Shown piece by piece: positions 22,632-33,629 of a stretch of 64,000 bases of DNA. The notes under the pieces are model-generated. The model was not told where the DNA came from. It ran no database searches and saw only the letters and a program-made list of their open reading frames with translations. Position numbers and translations under genes: made by a program. The first letter of the stretch is position 1, and every line of letters begins with the position of its first letter. The stretch is from Phyto melanocephala (lineage: Eukaryota; Arthropoda; Insecta; Diptera; Rhinophoridae): the NCBI GenBank assembly GCA_941918925.1, contig OW799237.1:72985126-73049125 (forward strand), read 5' to 3'.

Positions 22632-23130
22632 TATACCCTTCACACGAAAGTGTAAAACGGTGTATATGGGTCTGTCATTACGTTTGTAATTTTTCCAGTA
22701 TTATTTTTCGAATCCATAAAGTTTATATATTCTGAATCTTTGTAGATAGAGCAGTCGATTAGGCCTTGTCCGTCTGTCGTCCGTGTGAAATTTGAAATCT
22801 GGACAACCGTGCAAGTAAGTATGGCTAACAAGTAAAAGGACTTGATTAGCAGAATTAAACACATATAAACATTTTAAAATCCATGATGACCGCTGCTTAA
22901 AAATGTCGAACAATTAATTTTACATGGGCCAAATCTAGTTTTTTATAATGTACTCGTGTAAGCCCCTTCAAAAAATGATATTGAATGAAAGGACTTTAGT
23001 AGTAAACTATGAAAAGGTTAAACTGGGAATGGTGGCCTAAATAAATATATAGCAAACTACGTTAAAAAACTAAAATCGAAAATGGCGTCGGAAATAATAA
23101 AGGAAAATGGTCATTATACCTATTTTTTTG
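22632..23130 (-). mobile_element. INE-1-like element, partial
   Basis: TATACCCTTCACACGAAAGT, GAATCCATAAAGTTTATATA, the GTCCGTCTGTCGTCCGTGTG motif and GGCGTCGGAAATAATAAAGG are family landmarks. The T-rich tract and the right end are missing. Confidence 0.7.
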
Positions 23131-23332
23131 ATGGTATGTTGCTTGGTTTACCTCTCATTTAATTCCAACTTTTATTAGCTTTAGATTTTAACTACAAAAT
23201 TTTTTAAGAAAACTTTCATTTAAGTATTTTCTTTTTAATATAAATTTTATTTTACCTCGAGCTTTTTTTTTTCAATTTTTAAATCATTGTTCTGGCTTAA
23301 AATGCCAAATCAAATTTTAAAATTATTATATT

Positions 23333-24600
23333 TATAATTCGGATCAAGGCGAATCAATCGGGTGACTGCATAGCTACAACAAATACAATAGAAAAAACCA
23401 CACGCATTTTGTTAGTGTTATTGAGTACGTTAAATGTCAATGTTAAGGCAAATTGAAACTCGTATTTGTAAATTTCTGACAACTACTGACAAATCGCCTT
23501 ATTTATTAAAACAATTATTTTTGTATTTTCTTTAATTTAATTGAATTCTTAATAAAAACAGCGAGAATAACACGATAAAAAACAAGTCTAAAAAGGTTGT
23601 TATGGAAAGCAATCATATACCGAAACTACTAATAAATTAAATGTAAATACATAAATACTGAAAGCAAGTAAAGAAGAAGACACTCAGGAAGATATCAAAC
23701 ATAATTTAGTCTCGCTAATGTTTTGTTTTAAGCTGACAAATCGAATATCATCCACACTTTCCGAATAATTTGAAGACAGTTTCCTGTACCTCGAGTTCAT
23801 CAAAAAAACCGAAAACAATTCTGATATCATCCTTTTCCTAACCACATTTTGACAAATCCTATATAAGATGCATCTTTTACAGATGCAACTTCTGCGCTAA
23901 TTTTAGTATTCCTAAATGTATTTAAATTTAAATAAAAACTTAAATATTTTATTGGTCAATTAATATGGTTTTTTTATTATTTTATTGGTCAATTAATATG
24001 GTTTTTTTTATATTTTATTGGAGGAAATAAAAAAGAAATCGCCTGAATTAAGTAGAGAAAATAATGGGCCTATATTGCTGATTTTCTATAGCCTCTTGTT
24101 GCTCATCTCTAATATATCAAAATAAGCTGCTAATTACGGCCATATTTAGTAGAAATATAGACTTCAATGGTACACCTATTAAGAGGTTAAGATTCTGTTG
24201 TTCCCTGGTTACTTATTTCTGAATCCACACACACCACGAAATTTCATTAAATATTTTTCCTATACTAGGAATAATATCATGCTTTATATCCATATCTATT
24301 TTCTTTTTAAACAAATTATGTTTCAGCACTTAGATGATTCGTTTGACGAGCACTCCTAGTCGTTGTTCATTGATTAAGTCACTGATGTTTTTAAAGTTTT
24401 GTATTTTTTATTGTAAATATTTTTTATTGAACAAAATTTTCTTTTTTAAAATTTCATTTTCAAATTAAAAAAATATATAAAAACGTAAACAAAGGCGAAT
24501 TCATTTGTCAATAAAGTACTCAACAAAATAAAAAAAATAACAAAAAAAATGAATCAGCTGTTTTTATACGTCCACCTTATCAATCCGCCTTGATTCGGAT
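23333..24600. mobile_element. 1.3 kb element with long imperfect terminal inverted repeats
   Basis: The left end TTCGGATCAAGGCGAATCAA is mirrored by the right end (reverse complement) CCGAATCAAGGCGGATTGAT. A second inner block, TATTGAGTACGTTAAATGTC on the left, is mirrored by TGTTGAGTACTTTATTGAC on the right. The imperfect repeats thus span about 110 bp. No coding region is visible. Parts of its right half recur at 46760-46985 and 48410-48640. The superfamily is unknown. Confidence 0.6.
23945..24021. repeat. 33-bp direct tandem repeat, 2.3 copies
   Basis: TATTTTATTGGTCAATTAAT followed by ATGGTTTTTTTAT is repeated with starts at 23945, 23978 and 24011. It lies inside the 1.3 kb element. Confidence 0.85.
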
Positions 24601-24846
24601 TATTTTAAAATTTAAACACATGGCATAGTAGATACGAGATACATAAATTAAACTTCCATTGCCTTTCACCGGATAGAACATATAAATATGTAAGTTAAAA
24701 ATAAAATATAACTCTGTTCTTCAACACTACTACGGATATAGAAAGCTTGCCAAAAATGTATCACCAATATGGGAAGCTCAATATAAGCATGATGTAAAAA
24801 ATTTCCATTTGATTATACTGGGCTAATATTGAATTTATTTTTTAGT
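24601..24846. other. No recognisable feature
   Basis: Short A+T-rich stretch between the inverted-repeat element and a retroelement 3' end. Confidence 0.4.
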
Positions 24847-24905
24847 GTTAGGTTAGGTAGAACAGACATATGTTGTGCAGCTGACTTGGGTCCAACGTAT
24901 TGATC
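24847..24905 (-). mobile_element. Non-LTR retrotransposon 3' end, severely truncated
   Basis: In reverse complement: GGATCAATACGTTGGACCCA, AGTCAGCTGCACAACA and TGTTCTACCTAACCTAACA. This aligns with the 3' end of the element at 52.3-53.4 kb (GGATCAGTATGATGGACCCA and TGTTCTACCTACCTACCTA). Only about 60 bp remain, as expected from 5' truncation during target-primed reverse transcription. Confidence 0.7.
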
Positions 24906-25999
24906 CATTTGAAATACATCATACAAAGAATAGAACAGAAAAGAATGAAAAGCTGACCAGTCCTTCAACTGTTCATAAGAAAAGCCCCTATGAGTTGATT
25001 TTTCTCATAATAACACGATATACATGCGTATTAGTGACATATGCATTCCATAACACCCACCAACTTATTCTATTTTATTATAAACAAACATTGTTCGAAC
25101 AGTAAAGTTAAGACAAACAGCTGCAACTTATAAACATATAATTCTTAGAATTGCAATAAAAACTATGTTGAAAATAAAATATATTATATGTAACCCTTGC
25201 AGAAAATAATTAAGAATTATCGTGGGAGTATTAAAAATATTTTTTGTATTGTCTTTTGTAACCATTTTCGCATTCATTGACTGTACACTTACATTAAACT
25301 AAATCTACTAAATAAATAAATTACAGTTTAGAAAAACAACTTAAAGTGTTACACCGTTTTATTTTTAAGAAACGGTTAAATGCACACGTAACGCACATAC
25401 AAACCTACAACCATATTATGACCTGTGAATACATTTTTGGTATCATTATTTGCACATGCAGTCCAAAACTAAAAACTACAAACTTTTTAAAGTTTTTATT
25501 GCAACATGTTCAAAATAAATATTTATAAAATAAATAAATATATAATAATACATGCAAGTTTTTATTCTTAGTCGAGGCTTGAATTAATTGAAAAAAATAT
25601 TAAAAAAATACAACTAATAAAGATAAACTGTTTTTTAAGTACGAAAAAGAGCTAAAGAGCTGAGCAGATTGTTCTTAATTTTATATGTTTATTTCATAAT
25701 ATTTCTAATCACTATCTTTTAGTGTGAACATAAAAATAAAACAAACAAAACAAAACGTTACTCTCAATAATACAAATCAATCATTACTTGAACGCTTGTT
25801 AGTGTTTGTAGAATATAAAAACATACACGACAATGAAATAAAGAAACATTGAGTACAATAGAATATATACAAGAAATGTTAAAAATATTATGCAGCAGCG
25901 TTACCAAATAAATTAATTTTGGACAGTTTAAAGAGAAAAACTGGCTAACCTGAGTACCAGGGTCTTGCGATGATTTTACCTCGTTAATTAAAAAAAAAA
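24906..25999. other. No recognisable feature
   Basis: A+T-rich DNA without motifs. The frame at 24875-25105 begins inside the retroelement tail and shows no family. Confidence 0.4.
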
Positions 26000-26827
26000 A
26001 CAAGTAAGTAAGTGTTATATTTGGCCGTGGCGAAACTAGAAAAGCCCTTTCAATTGATACCCATATTGATGGGGTTGAAAAAATGTTTTTCCACCATTTT
26101 GCTTAGATGCCATCTTGGATTTTAAATTTTTTAATAATTTACTGTATTTCACTGGTCAAGCCTTTTCATTTGATACCAATATTGAGGGAGTTCTAGAAGT
26201 TACATTTTAAAACACCAGATTTGACCCATATATAAGTTTATTGTCCGCCATTTTCTAGTGGCGGCCAACATGAATTTTAATTATTTTAAAGTGCTTAAAT
26301 TACGATAGTCAAGACCTTTCAGATGATACAAATATTGTCTTTCTCGATTATCGAGAAGCTGAAAAAAATTGATTTTCGTTTGTAATTTTTGAAATATATA
26401 TTTTTCAAAAAAAAATGTTTGCCTATAACTTTACCGATTAGAGCCCGGTTTATCCAAAAGTTTTCACGAATATCTCTAGAGACATATTATATTTATAAAT
26501 AGTAGCAAGCGTACCTATAAATTATTTTATGGCTGAAAAATTTTACTTTTGGTGGTAAAAATATGGAAAAAAACGGAGGCAGTCATGTTTATTTGCTCAT
26601 ATCTCAGAAAGTTATAGGGTGATTGTGCTGAATTTCAACAGCGATTCATTCCCGGATATTTCCAAAAGATTGATATCATACACAGATGTAATAAACATAT
26701 GGTTGCTTCTAAAAGTTGATTTCAACCAACACACGGACAGATGGACAGACGGAAATAAAAATTGTAGAAATTACAAACGGAATGACAAAGCTATATATAC
26801 CCTTGTGCACCACAGGTGAAGGGTATA
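26000..26827 (+). mobile_element. INE-1-like element, near full length
   Basis: Starts AACAAGTAAGTAAGTGTTAT then TTTGGCCGTGGCGAAACT. It continues with CCCTTTCAATTGATACCCAT and ATTGATGGGGTTG, GCTCATATCTCAGAAAGTTA, CACACGGACAGATGGACAGA, and ends CCACAGGTGAAGGGTATAAA. The terminal GGGTATA and ordered blocks match the copy at 35.4 kb. Confidence 0.8.
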
Positions 26828-27599
26828 AAAAAGCATACATACATACATAATTTTTTTGGTTTTAACAATGTTTCCTAAATAAAAATTAATAATTATTAAC
26901 AAAAATTTTGTATTATTTTAAATAAAATAAATAGGATGAAAATATTTTAATTTTTTATTGTAATTTGAAGTTATCTACAGGTGCGACAGGGTGGGTGTCT
27001 TAAGCGAGGCGTTGCTATAAAATTACAATTTGGCAAATTTTTTTGCTTGTATTTGTTTTTGTTGTACGAAAATAGATAGAAGTAAATAATTGCCATTCAT
27101 TGTTGCTACAAGGCGCTTTAGTGCGCCCACTCTGACGTTGTTTTTTTAATTACACATATTTGGTCAATATTGGGAACCAGCGGTAAATTGACAATAAAAT
27201 CTAAATTTTTTTACCGATTTTTATGGCTTCTTTTATTTTTAAGATAAGTAGCTCTTGAATATTTGCTTTACATTTTTTTAATTCCATTTTTAAATTGAAA
27301 AATATTACAAATTTTGCACGGAAAAAATTTTTTTTCTCCATTAATTTCTGAATAATTCCAAAACGATAAAAGATAGAGAAAAAAAATAAGTACAATTTTG
27401 TTACACATATCCTGGTGTTTTATTTTTGAAAATCGGATGATTGGTTCTCGAGTTAGGATGAAATATGTCTCCGTACCTGACTAATTTAGAGGGGAAAATT
27501 TGCCACGCCCATAAAAAAAAATCGCGATCTGATGGAAAAAAACCGACAACGGATTTGAGTTCAGCGCATCAAAATCCATATAGTCCACATTGTTTTATT
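26828..27599. other. No recognised element
   Basis: Around 26990-27140 the composition is less A+T-rich (GGTGCGACAGGGTGGGTGTC, GGCGCTTTAGTGCGCCCAC), but no family was recognised. Near 27505 a GCCACGCCCATAAAA block resembles a Helitron unit without the rest. Confidence 0.35.
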
Positions 27600-27976
27600 T
27601 AATGGTGAATTTTTGCTGCTGAACAGTGTTATTTATATTTTTATTGTTTTTTTTTTAATTTATTTTTATATTTCTGTTTTTCTCTAATATTTTTTTTTTA
27701 TTTTTTTTTTTATATTTTTTAATTTTTTTTATAAATATTTTTTTTTTCTTTGAAACATACATACGTAAACTCAATTTATTATTGTACAATGGGATGTTTT
27801 TTATATATGTATATTTTTTATATATATGTTTTTGATATGTATGTATGTTTTTAATATGTATGTACGTATTTTATATGAGATGAATAGTGATACAAACAAT
27901 TGTTATTACATGACTACACGTGGCGAAGGATATATAAGATTCTGCATGGCCGAATATAGCACTGTTACTTGTTTTA
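27600..27976 (-). mobile_element. INE-1-like element, right part
   Basis: A T-rich tract (27640-27745) is followed by ACATACGTAAACTCAATTTA, the TATGTATGTACGTATTTTAT run, GACTACACGTGGCGAAGGAT and TGGCCGAATATAGCACTG with TTACTTGTTTTA. The same order is seen in the copy at 8.1-8.7 kb. Confidence 0.78.
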
Positions 27977-28079
27977 TTTCAACGTTGCTTTATTTTAATT
28001 TTGTTTTATTTTACAATCGAAAATTAAAACACAAATTTTTTAAAGTATATATTTGGTAATGACAGAGTAATTTACACAC

Positions 28080-28233
28080 GCTATTTTAAATTTAACGATT
28101 ATGATTTTAAATTGAGAATTCTGGTTTCCACATGGAGCGCACAACATGCCAACTGGGCATAAGTGTATAGCTGTCGTGGCTTTGGGCTTTAAGTTCCCCT
28201 ACATTTCAACCTAACTCAACCTAACCTAACCTT
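28080..28233 (+). mobile_element. Non-LTR retrotransposon 3' untranslated region, truncated
   Basis: CATGGAGCGCACAACATGCC, AACTGGGCATAAGTGTATA and GGCTTTGGGCTTTAAG are nearly identical to the 3' end of the element at 43.4-43.8 kb. It terminates in repeated CCTAA units (CAACCTAACCTAACC). No coding sequence remains, consistent with 5' truncation. Confidence 0.82.
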
Positions 28234-29248
28234 AAATTTAACGAGATTGTTTTTCGGCCATTTTTCTTATGCTTATGCCGCTTCTTAACAAATACAAGCA
28301 ATCAATTTAAATTAAATTTAATTAAAGCTACTATTTGTTCTAATAATTAATACAAAATAATTAATATCCGTATATAGTTAAATAAATGTGTATTTGCTAT
28401 ACATTCGGCTACTGTTGCTGTTCTTCTGCAATGTTCTTAATTTATCAGCACATTTTAGTTTCTGTCATAGTTTTATTTAATTAAGAAAACTTTGCTATTA
28501 AGTAAAAACTTTGTGAAAAAAATCCACTTATAAAATGTATTGTAGCAGTTAGTACTCAAGCAATAGAACAACCCAACACACAATTTAGATTAGATAAATT
28601 TGATGAAGGCTTACTTCTAGTAAATTTTCACAAAAATTTGTTTAAAAATTTATATTTCTTTTCCTATACTTTTCACTTACTTCTTAAAGTAATTAGAATT
28701 ATGTTTCCTTGTAAAGTAATAAGAATTATGTTTATGCTCGTATTGCACAAAAAAAAAAAGAAGAACAAACAAGAGAACTGTATTCGTCCATGGCGACACT
28801 TATTTACCCACAGTTTGTACCATAATATAATGACCAAAACTGACAATTATTTGGTGCAACTGTGACCAAAACTTATTAACTAAATTGATAATTTGAACCT
28901 TTAATTGATATTTTTGTATTTAAATTTTTTTTTTCGCCCATATTTTTATTGGTAAGTTACTCATTGAACCAAGATTTTCTGTAAATGTTGCCAAAGGTAC
29001 ACATTTTATATATACGTAACAAGCGTTGCAAGAAGTGCCATAGGAGCTGCAAAATCTGTCTTTGTTTGAGTGAAAAAAGAAGTTATCATAATCCTGCGCT
29101 CATATTCCAACTCGTTGATTTTCAATAGCAAAATTCTCGAGAGCATTTCTAATAAACTGATACCATATAAAATGCTTTCTAATAACAGTGATATGATTTA
29201 TAAAAAAAACACACTTATTGTTGAGGAAATTCAAAAGTTGTTTATATA
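28234..29248. other. No recognisable feature
   Basis: A+T-rich sequence. There is a short direct repeat around 28690-28732 (AAAGTAATTAGAATTATGTT and AAAGTAATAAGAATTATGTT). Otherwise nothing. Confidence 0.4.
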
Positions 29249-29763
29249 CGGCCTTATTAATAACAAAAAGTTGGCATAAAGTTAGCATTAAGTTTATTCA
29301 TAACACTCATGCCAAACTCTAACTAAACTCTTGTTAACGAGCTGCTAAACGTTTGCCAACTTGTGAAAGACAGCTTTTATGTGTTGTTGTTACCAATATT
29401 TTTTTACCTACCTTTTCATCCTGTTCCCAATTTACTGATCGTTTGCGTTGCTTTTCCATTTTAATAAAAATTATATTGTTCGTTTGTTTTTTAATTTATT
29501 TTTCAATTTTAAAAATTGTTAGTATCGATGGAAAAACTAGAGATTAGGGATGTCAAAATTAGGGATTATATACAAAAATTGGTTGCATATTTTAGGGGTA
29601 CATGCAATTTCAGAGATGATTTATGAAAAGTTGGCAGACGGATAAAAGTTTCTTATGAATAAACTCTGTGCTCTGAACTGCCAAGCTTAATCCGCATTCT
29701 AGTTAACAGCTCGTTGTACGTAGTGTATAGACTGTGGCTAACTTTTTGTTATGAATAAGGCCG
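29249..29763. mobile_element. Foldback-like element with terminal inverted repeats
   Basis: The left end CGGCCTTATTAATAACAAAA, continuing AGTTGGC, is mirrored by the right end CGGCCTTATTCATAACAAAA (reverse complement), continuing AGTTAGC. A second inner pair, GTTAACGAGCTGCTAAAC and (reverse complement) GTACAACGAGCTGTTAAC, supports long imperfect arms. The centre (about 29375-29620) is unrelated A+T-rich DNA. It sits against or inside a mariner relic that resumes at 29764. Confidence 0.75.
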
Positions 29764-30095
29764 ATAATGTGCAGTACAATCGATACAATTAAGTTCTAAA
29801 TAAAACGTTTTATGGCCGAAATTGGAAAAAGTTGATCTTGACAACATTTTCTTTAACAAGACGGGGCTGAGTGCTTCACAGCAAATGCGACAATTAATTT
29901 ATTGCGAAAAAACTTTAGAGATTCGATTATTTCAAGAAATTGTGATATTGAATGTCCTCCAAGAAGTTGTGATTTAACTCCATTAGACTATTTCTTGTGG
30001 GTTTACTTGAAGTCATTGTTCTTTCGAAATAAACCAGACTCTCTTTAAGCTTTACAAGTCAATATTGAACGTGCAATTCACGACTTACGACTTGA
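29764..30095 (+). pseudogene. Mariner-like transposase, C-terminal half
   Basis: KLEKVDLDNIFFNKTG (normally WFQQDGATC, so the second catalytic Asp is lost) is followed in other frames by FTANATINLLRKNF, DSIISRNCDIECPPRSCDLT and PLDYFLWVYLKSLFFRNKPD, then a stop and ALQVNIERAIHDL. The PRSCDLTPLDYFLW motif with the third Asp is intact and is the best-preserved copy of this clade's signature in the window. Frameshifts and stops make it a pseudogene. Its 5' half is absent. Confidence 0.88.
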
Positions 30096-30164
30096 TTATT
30101 ATTAGTATTATTATTATTTTTCCGAGGTATACGCGTAAGCCTCAAAAATAATATTCTAGCATAC

Positions 30165-30294
30165 ACAGGGACAGATGGACAGGCGGGCTTAGCTAGATCA
30201 ATTCCTCTATCTATAAAGATATGTATATGCAGAATTTACAAACTGAATGGCAAACTTATATGAACCCTTTTACACTCTTGTGTAATGGGTATAA
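30165..30294 (+). mobile_element. INE-1-like fragment
   Basis: GGGACAGATGGACAGGCGGG, ATCAATTCCTCTATCTATAA, AATGGCAAACTTATATGAAC and TGTGTAATGGGTATAAAAAC match the right end of the family. Confidence 0.65.
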
Positions 30295-31064
30295 AAACAA
30301 AAATAACTCATTTACTTAGCAGAACCAAAAAAAAAAACACACACAGTTGTATTTATCGTTCCCCCACAAGTTTACTGGTCATATTGTCGGCCATTTAAAA
30401 CTGTTTGTGCTGCTGGATTAAAACCAAAAACAAAACCAATAAAGTTTGAAAACTTAGAACTGCTAATGACATTTGCTTAGTGGTTTAGTCCCCTGAAAGA
30501 CAAATTAAGTGGGGCAGAGAATAAAGTGTAAGAAAAAGTAACACAAATCTGATAATTTGCGATAATTACTTCTTTATTAAAAACTACTCTATCTTTCCAT
30601 AACTTTTCTAATTCGCCACCTTGGCATTATATTATTACCTTAATTACTTACTGTGCTTGTCACTTGGTAGTCTAAATCTGGTCATCATTAAAAAACAAAC
30701 ACTGCTTGTTAAAGTTTGTGTTTAAGTCTTTTCTTTCTTAATTAATATCCTTTGATGACAGCGCGCCTATCAATTTAGTCATCCCTTTTCGATAGAAACA
30801 CAATGTGATAAAGAAAAATTAAAAGTGGACGGGTAAACAATATTTTTCAGTTATGTAATTTAAATAAGAATGTTCTGTGAATAATATTTCAAATATTTTT
30901 TTTATATCAATTGAGAATTTTTTTAAATTGTTATTTGAACTCTTTTTATTACAATTTTATTAAAAAATTTAAATTTAATTTAATAATTAAGCATCTTATT
31001 GAACATTTTCTATTCAATGAGAATGTGTGAAAATTTCTACAAGTAAGGAATTTTTATTAATTAA
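30295..31064. other. No recognisable feature
   Basis: A+T-rich DNA up to the Helitron at 31065. Confidence 0.4.
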
Positions 31065-31687
31065 TCTATATATATAAAAGTGAAACTCTGTGTGTGTGTG
31101 TGTGTTAGCTATAGACTCCGAAACTGTAAAACCGATCGGGCTCAAACTTTGGTAAGTTGTTGTACACATACCAGGAAGTGTTTATGGGTGGAAAAAAGTG
31201 GGCGGGGCTACGCCCATAAAAAATTGGTTATCATTTTTAGCTACTTGCACTTGACCGATTTTTCTGAAACTTTGCACACATATCGAGCTGTCATGACTAA
31301 ATAATTTCGTGATAAGAAAAGTGGGCGGGGCCAAGCCCCTAAAAAAGTTTTAATTTTGAGGTACTTGCACTGAACCGATTTTTCTGAAACTTTGCACACA
31401 TATTGAGCTGGCATGACTCTATAATTTCATGATTAGAAAAGTGGGCAGGGCCACGCCCATAAAAAAAGGTTATAATTTTGAGGTACTTGCACTGGTCCGA
31501 GTCTTCTGAAACTTTGCACACATATTGAGCTGATATGACTTTACAATTTCGTGACTAGAAAAGTGGGCAATGCCACGCCCATAAAAAAAATTATAATTTT
31601 TAGGTTTTTTCACTTGATATTCAATTAAAATTCAGAATGCATTTCGATTCATTAAGGGGCGTAGCAACGCGCGCCTGGCTTAGCTAG
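31065..31687 (+). mobile_element. Non-autonomous Helitron, copy F, both ends intact
   Basis: Begins TCTATATATATAAAAGTGAA after an A and ends GCGCCTGGCTTAGCTAG before a T, the expected A/T insertion. Between them lie (GT)n, AGACTCCGAAACTGTAAAAC and about four units of about 122 bp with GTGGGCGGGGCTACGCCCAT-type blocks. Closely similar to copy G. Confidence 0.9.
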
Positions 31688-32029
31688 TATTCCATAAATA
31701 TGGATTAAAAGTGTAAATTTGTTTACAAAATATTTATAAAAAAAAAATTCTAAAACCATAGAATTCTTAAAATATTATCTTAATTTCTCTCTTTATATCT
31801 CTCTTAATATATAAATATTGAGGACTTTTCATACCTAAAGAACAAAATGCATTAACAAACTTAGACAATTTTTAAAACTGATTCTATAACTGCGGCATTT
31901 ATCAAATATTATTTATACGAAGGTTGACTTTTATAATTCGCAATTATGGAAAACATATAATAATTTATCATCGAAACGGCTTAATTTGCTTTCAAGATAT
32001 TCTCTATTAATATCACTTTAATTGTGACT
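31688..32029. other. No recognisable feature
   Basis: A+T-rich; nothing seen. Confidence 0.4.
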
Positions 32030-32440
32030 TACTTACGTGTGAACTAGTTTTCAAAGACCTTTTACCATTCCGATTGCGGTACCCACAAAACATACATTTT
32101 GAACGCCGAAAAACGTTGATCTTGCAACTTATTTTTTATATGCGGAAATAAAAATAAGTCATTTGGTGCCAGGTCAGGACTATACGGGGGATGACTCGTG
32201 AAATCGTCGTTTTGAGTGCTCAAAACGTCACTAGCTTAAGAAAATATGTGCGTTTTTGCATTGTCGTGGCAGAAAGTTATTCGTCTTTGGCGGTTGGTTT
32301 TTCTTATTTCTTCAGACTTCTGGCAGACAAGTAATTCTGTACCATTTACATGTCACCGTTCTATGACTAAGAGAGGTCTAGTTATTCCGAAAAAATATGT
32401 GGCCAATTGCTTCAAAGTACTTTCAGACTTTCAGTAATAT
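32030..32440 (-). pseudogene. Mariner transposase relic (different clade), C-terminal half
   Basis: The minus strand gives SEEIRKTNRQRRITFCHDNA then KTHIFS (second catalytic Asp in HDNA), and STQNDDFTSHPPYSPDLAPN with DLFLFPHIKNKLQDQRFSA (third Asp in SPDLAPND). The end YVLWVPQSEW precedes a stop and FEN. HPPYSPDLAPND-LFP is the classical mariner DD34D signature and differs from the CDLTPLDYF clade elsewhere here. The N-terminal half is missing and in-frame stops are present. Confidence 0.88.
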
Positions 32441-32984
32441 TTAATTTAAGCTCGTAACACTAATATCTAAGATTAAATAAATCTCAAGAGTAGTTATATG
32501 ACGATTTGGTAGTAACATTTCATGCACACTTTTTTAAAATATCAACCGAACCGGAAGCGAACTACGATTGAATTCATTAAACCATTAAAGAAAAAAGGTC
32601 GCTAATGGTGCTTCATTGCGAATTGAGTTCATCGATGCTCTGTTGTTGATTTAATCTATGTCGACATTTTTAAAAAATAATCGAGCAAAAATGTTCACGA
32701 TTTAATAAAAATTTTAGAACAAATAAATTTTACAAGCTTCTTTAAACAACACAAATAGCGTTCGTACGTCTAAACGTTATGAGTGCAAATATTGTCAAAA
32801 ATTTCAAAGTTTACTATTGCAACGCCGAATCACGAAATATAAAAGGTAACTTTGATTAACAAAAAATATTAGAAATTAAATATAAAAAAATTATATAAAA
32901 CCTTTGTTTACAAATTATAAATTTTTTAAAATTTGTATTAAATATTAAAAAAAAAAATTCCATAGAGAAGTTATATATATTTGA
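32441..32984. other. No recognisable feature
   Basis: A+T-rich DNA; I see no further mariner sequence. Confidence 0.4.
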
Positions 32985-33629
32985 GATAAAGCGTTATATG
33001 GGAGATAGGCGTTAAAGTGGGCGTGTCCAAGTAGTTTCTGCTAATAAGTACAACTAAGATATTTTAACATAGTCCTTTATTCTTCCAAAATCGTTATTCA
33101 TAGAGAAATAATATGAATTTAAGATAAAGCGTTATATGGGAGGTGGTCGTAAAGCTTGGCGTGTCACATTTATTTATTATCGCACATTTTGATCTATAAC
33201 TCGCTTCCTAATGGACAGATTTAAGCGATTTTCGAGGAGAAATATTTTTGTTTACTCAGAAATATACATTAGAAATTTCATGGCTCTGCGTTTATGCGTT
33301 TGGAAACAATTGCATTTTATTCGATGTTGGAAGGACACGGGTTTTTTTTACCTACTCTTGCAGTACGACTTTTAATTCTCTTATATTCCGATTTAGCTCA
33401 TTTTCAAAACCAAACAAACCTTGGGTAGCCCCATAGCTTTTTCGGTTCGACCTCTCTCGTGTTTTCAACAAGCGGACAGACGGACGGACATAGCAGAATG
33501 TCAAAAAATTAAACCGCGATGCAGAAAGTATATACTTTATGGAGTCTAAAATTGATATTTCGATGTTTTAGAAACGGAATGACAAAATGAATATACCCCC
33601 AACATTTTTTTTGGTGGCGGGTATAAAAA
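32985..33629 (+). mobile_element. INE-1-like element (GGTGGCGGGTATAAAA subtype)
   Basis: Two similar blocks, GATAAAGCGTTATATGGGAG at 32985 and again near 33123, are followed by TGATCTATAACTCGCTTCCT, GCGGACAGACGGACGGACAT (a GTCY-type tract in reverse), AAGTATATACTTTATGGAG and GGTGGCGGGTATAAAAATCG. The terminal sequence matches the fragment at 21.8-21.96 kb. Confidence 0.75.
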
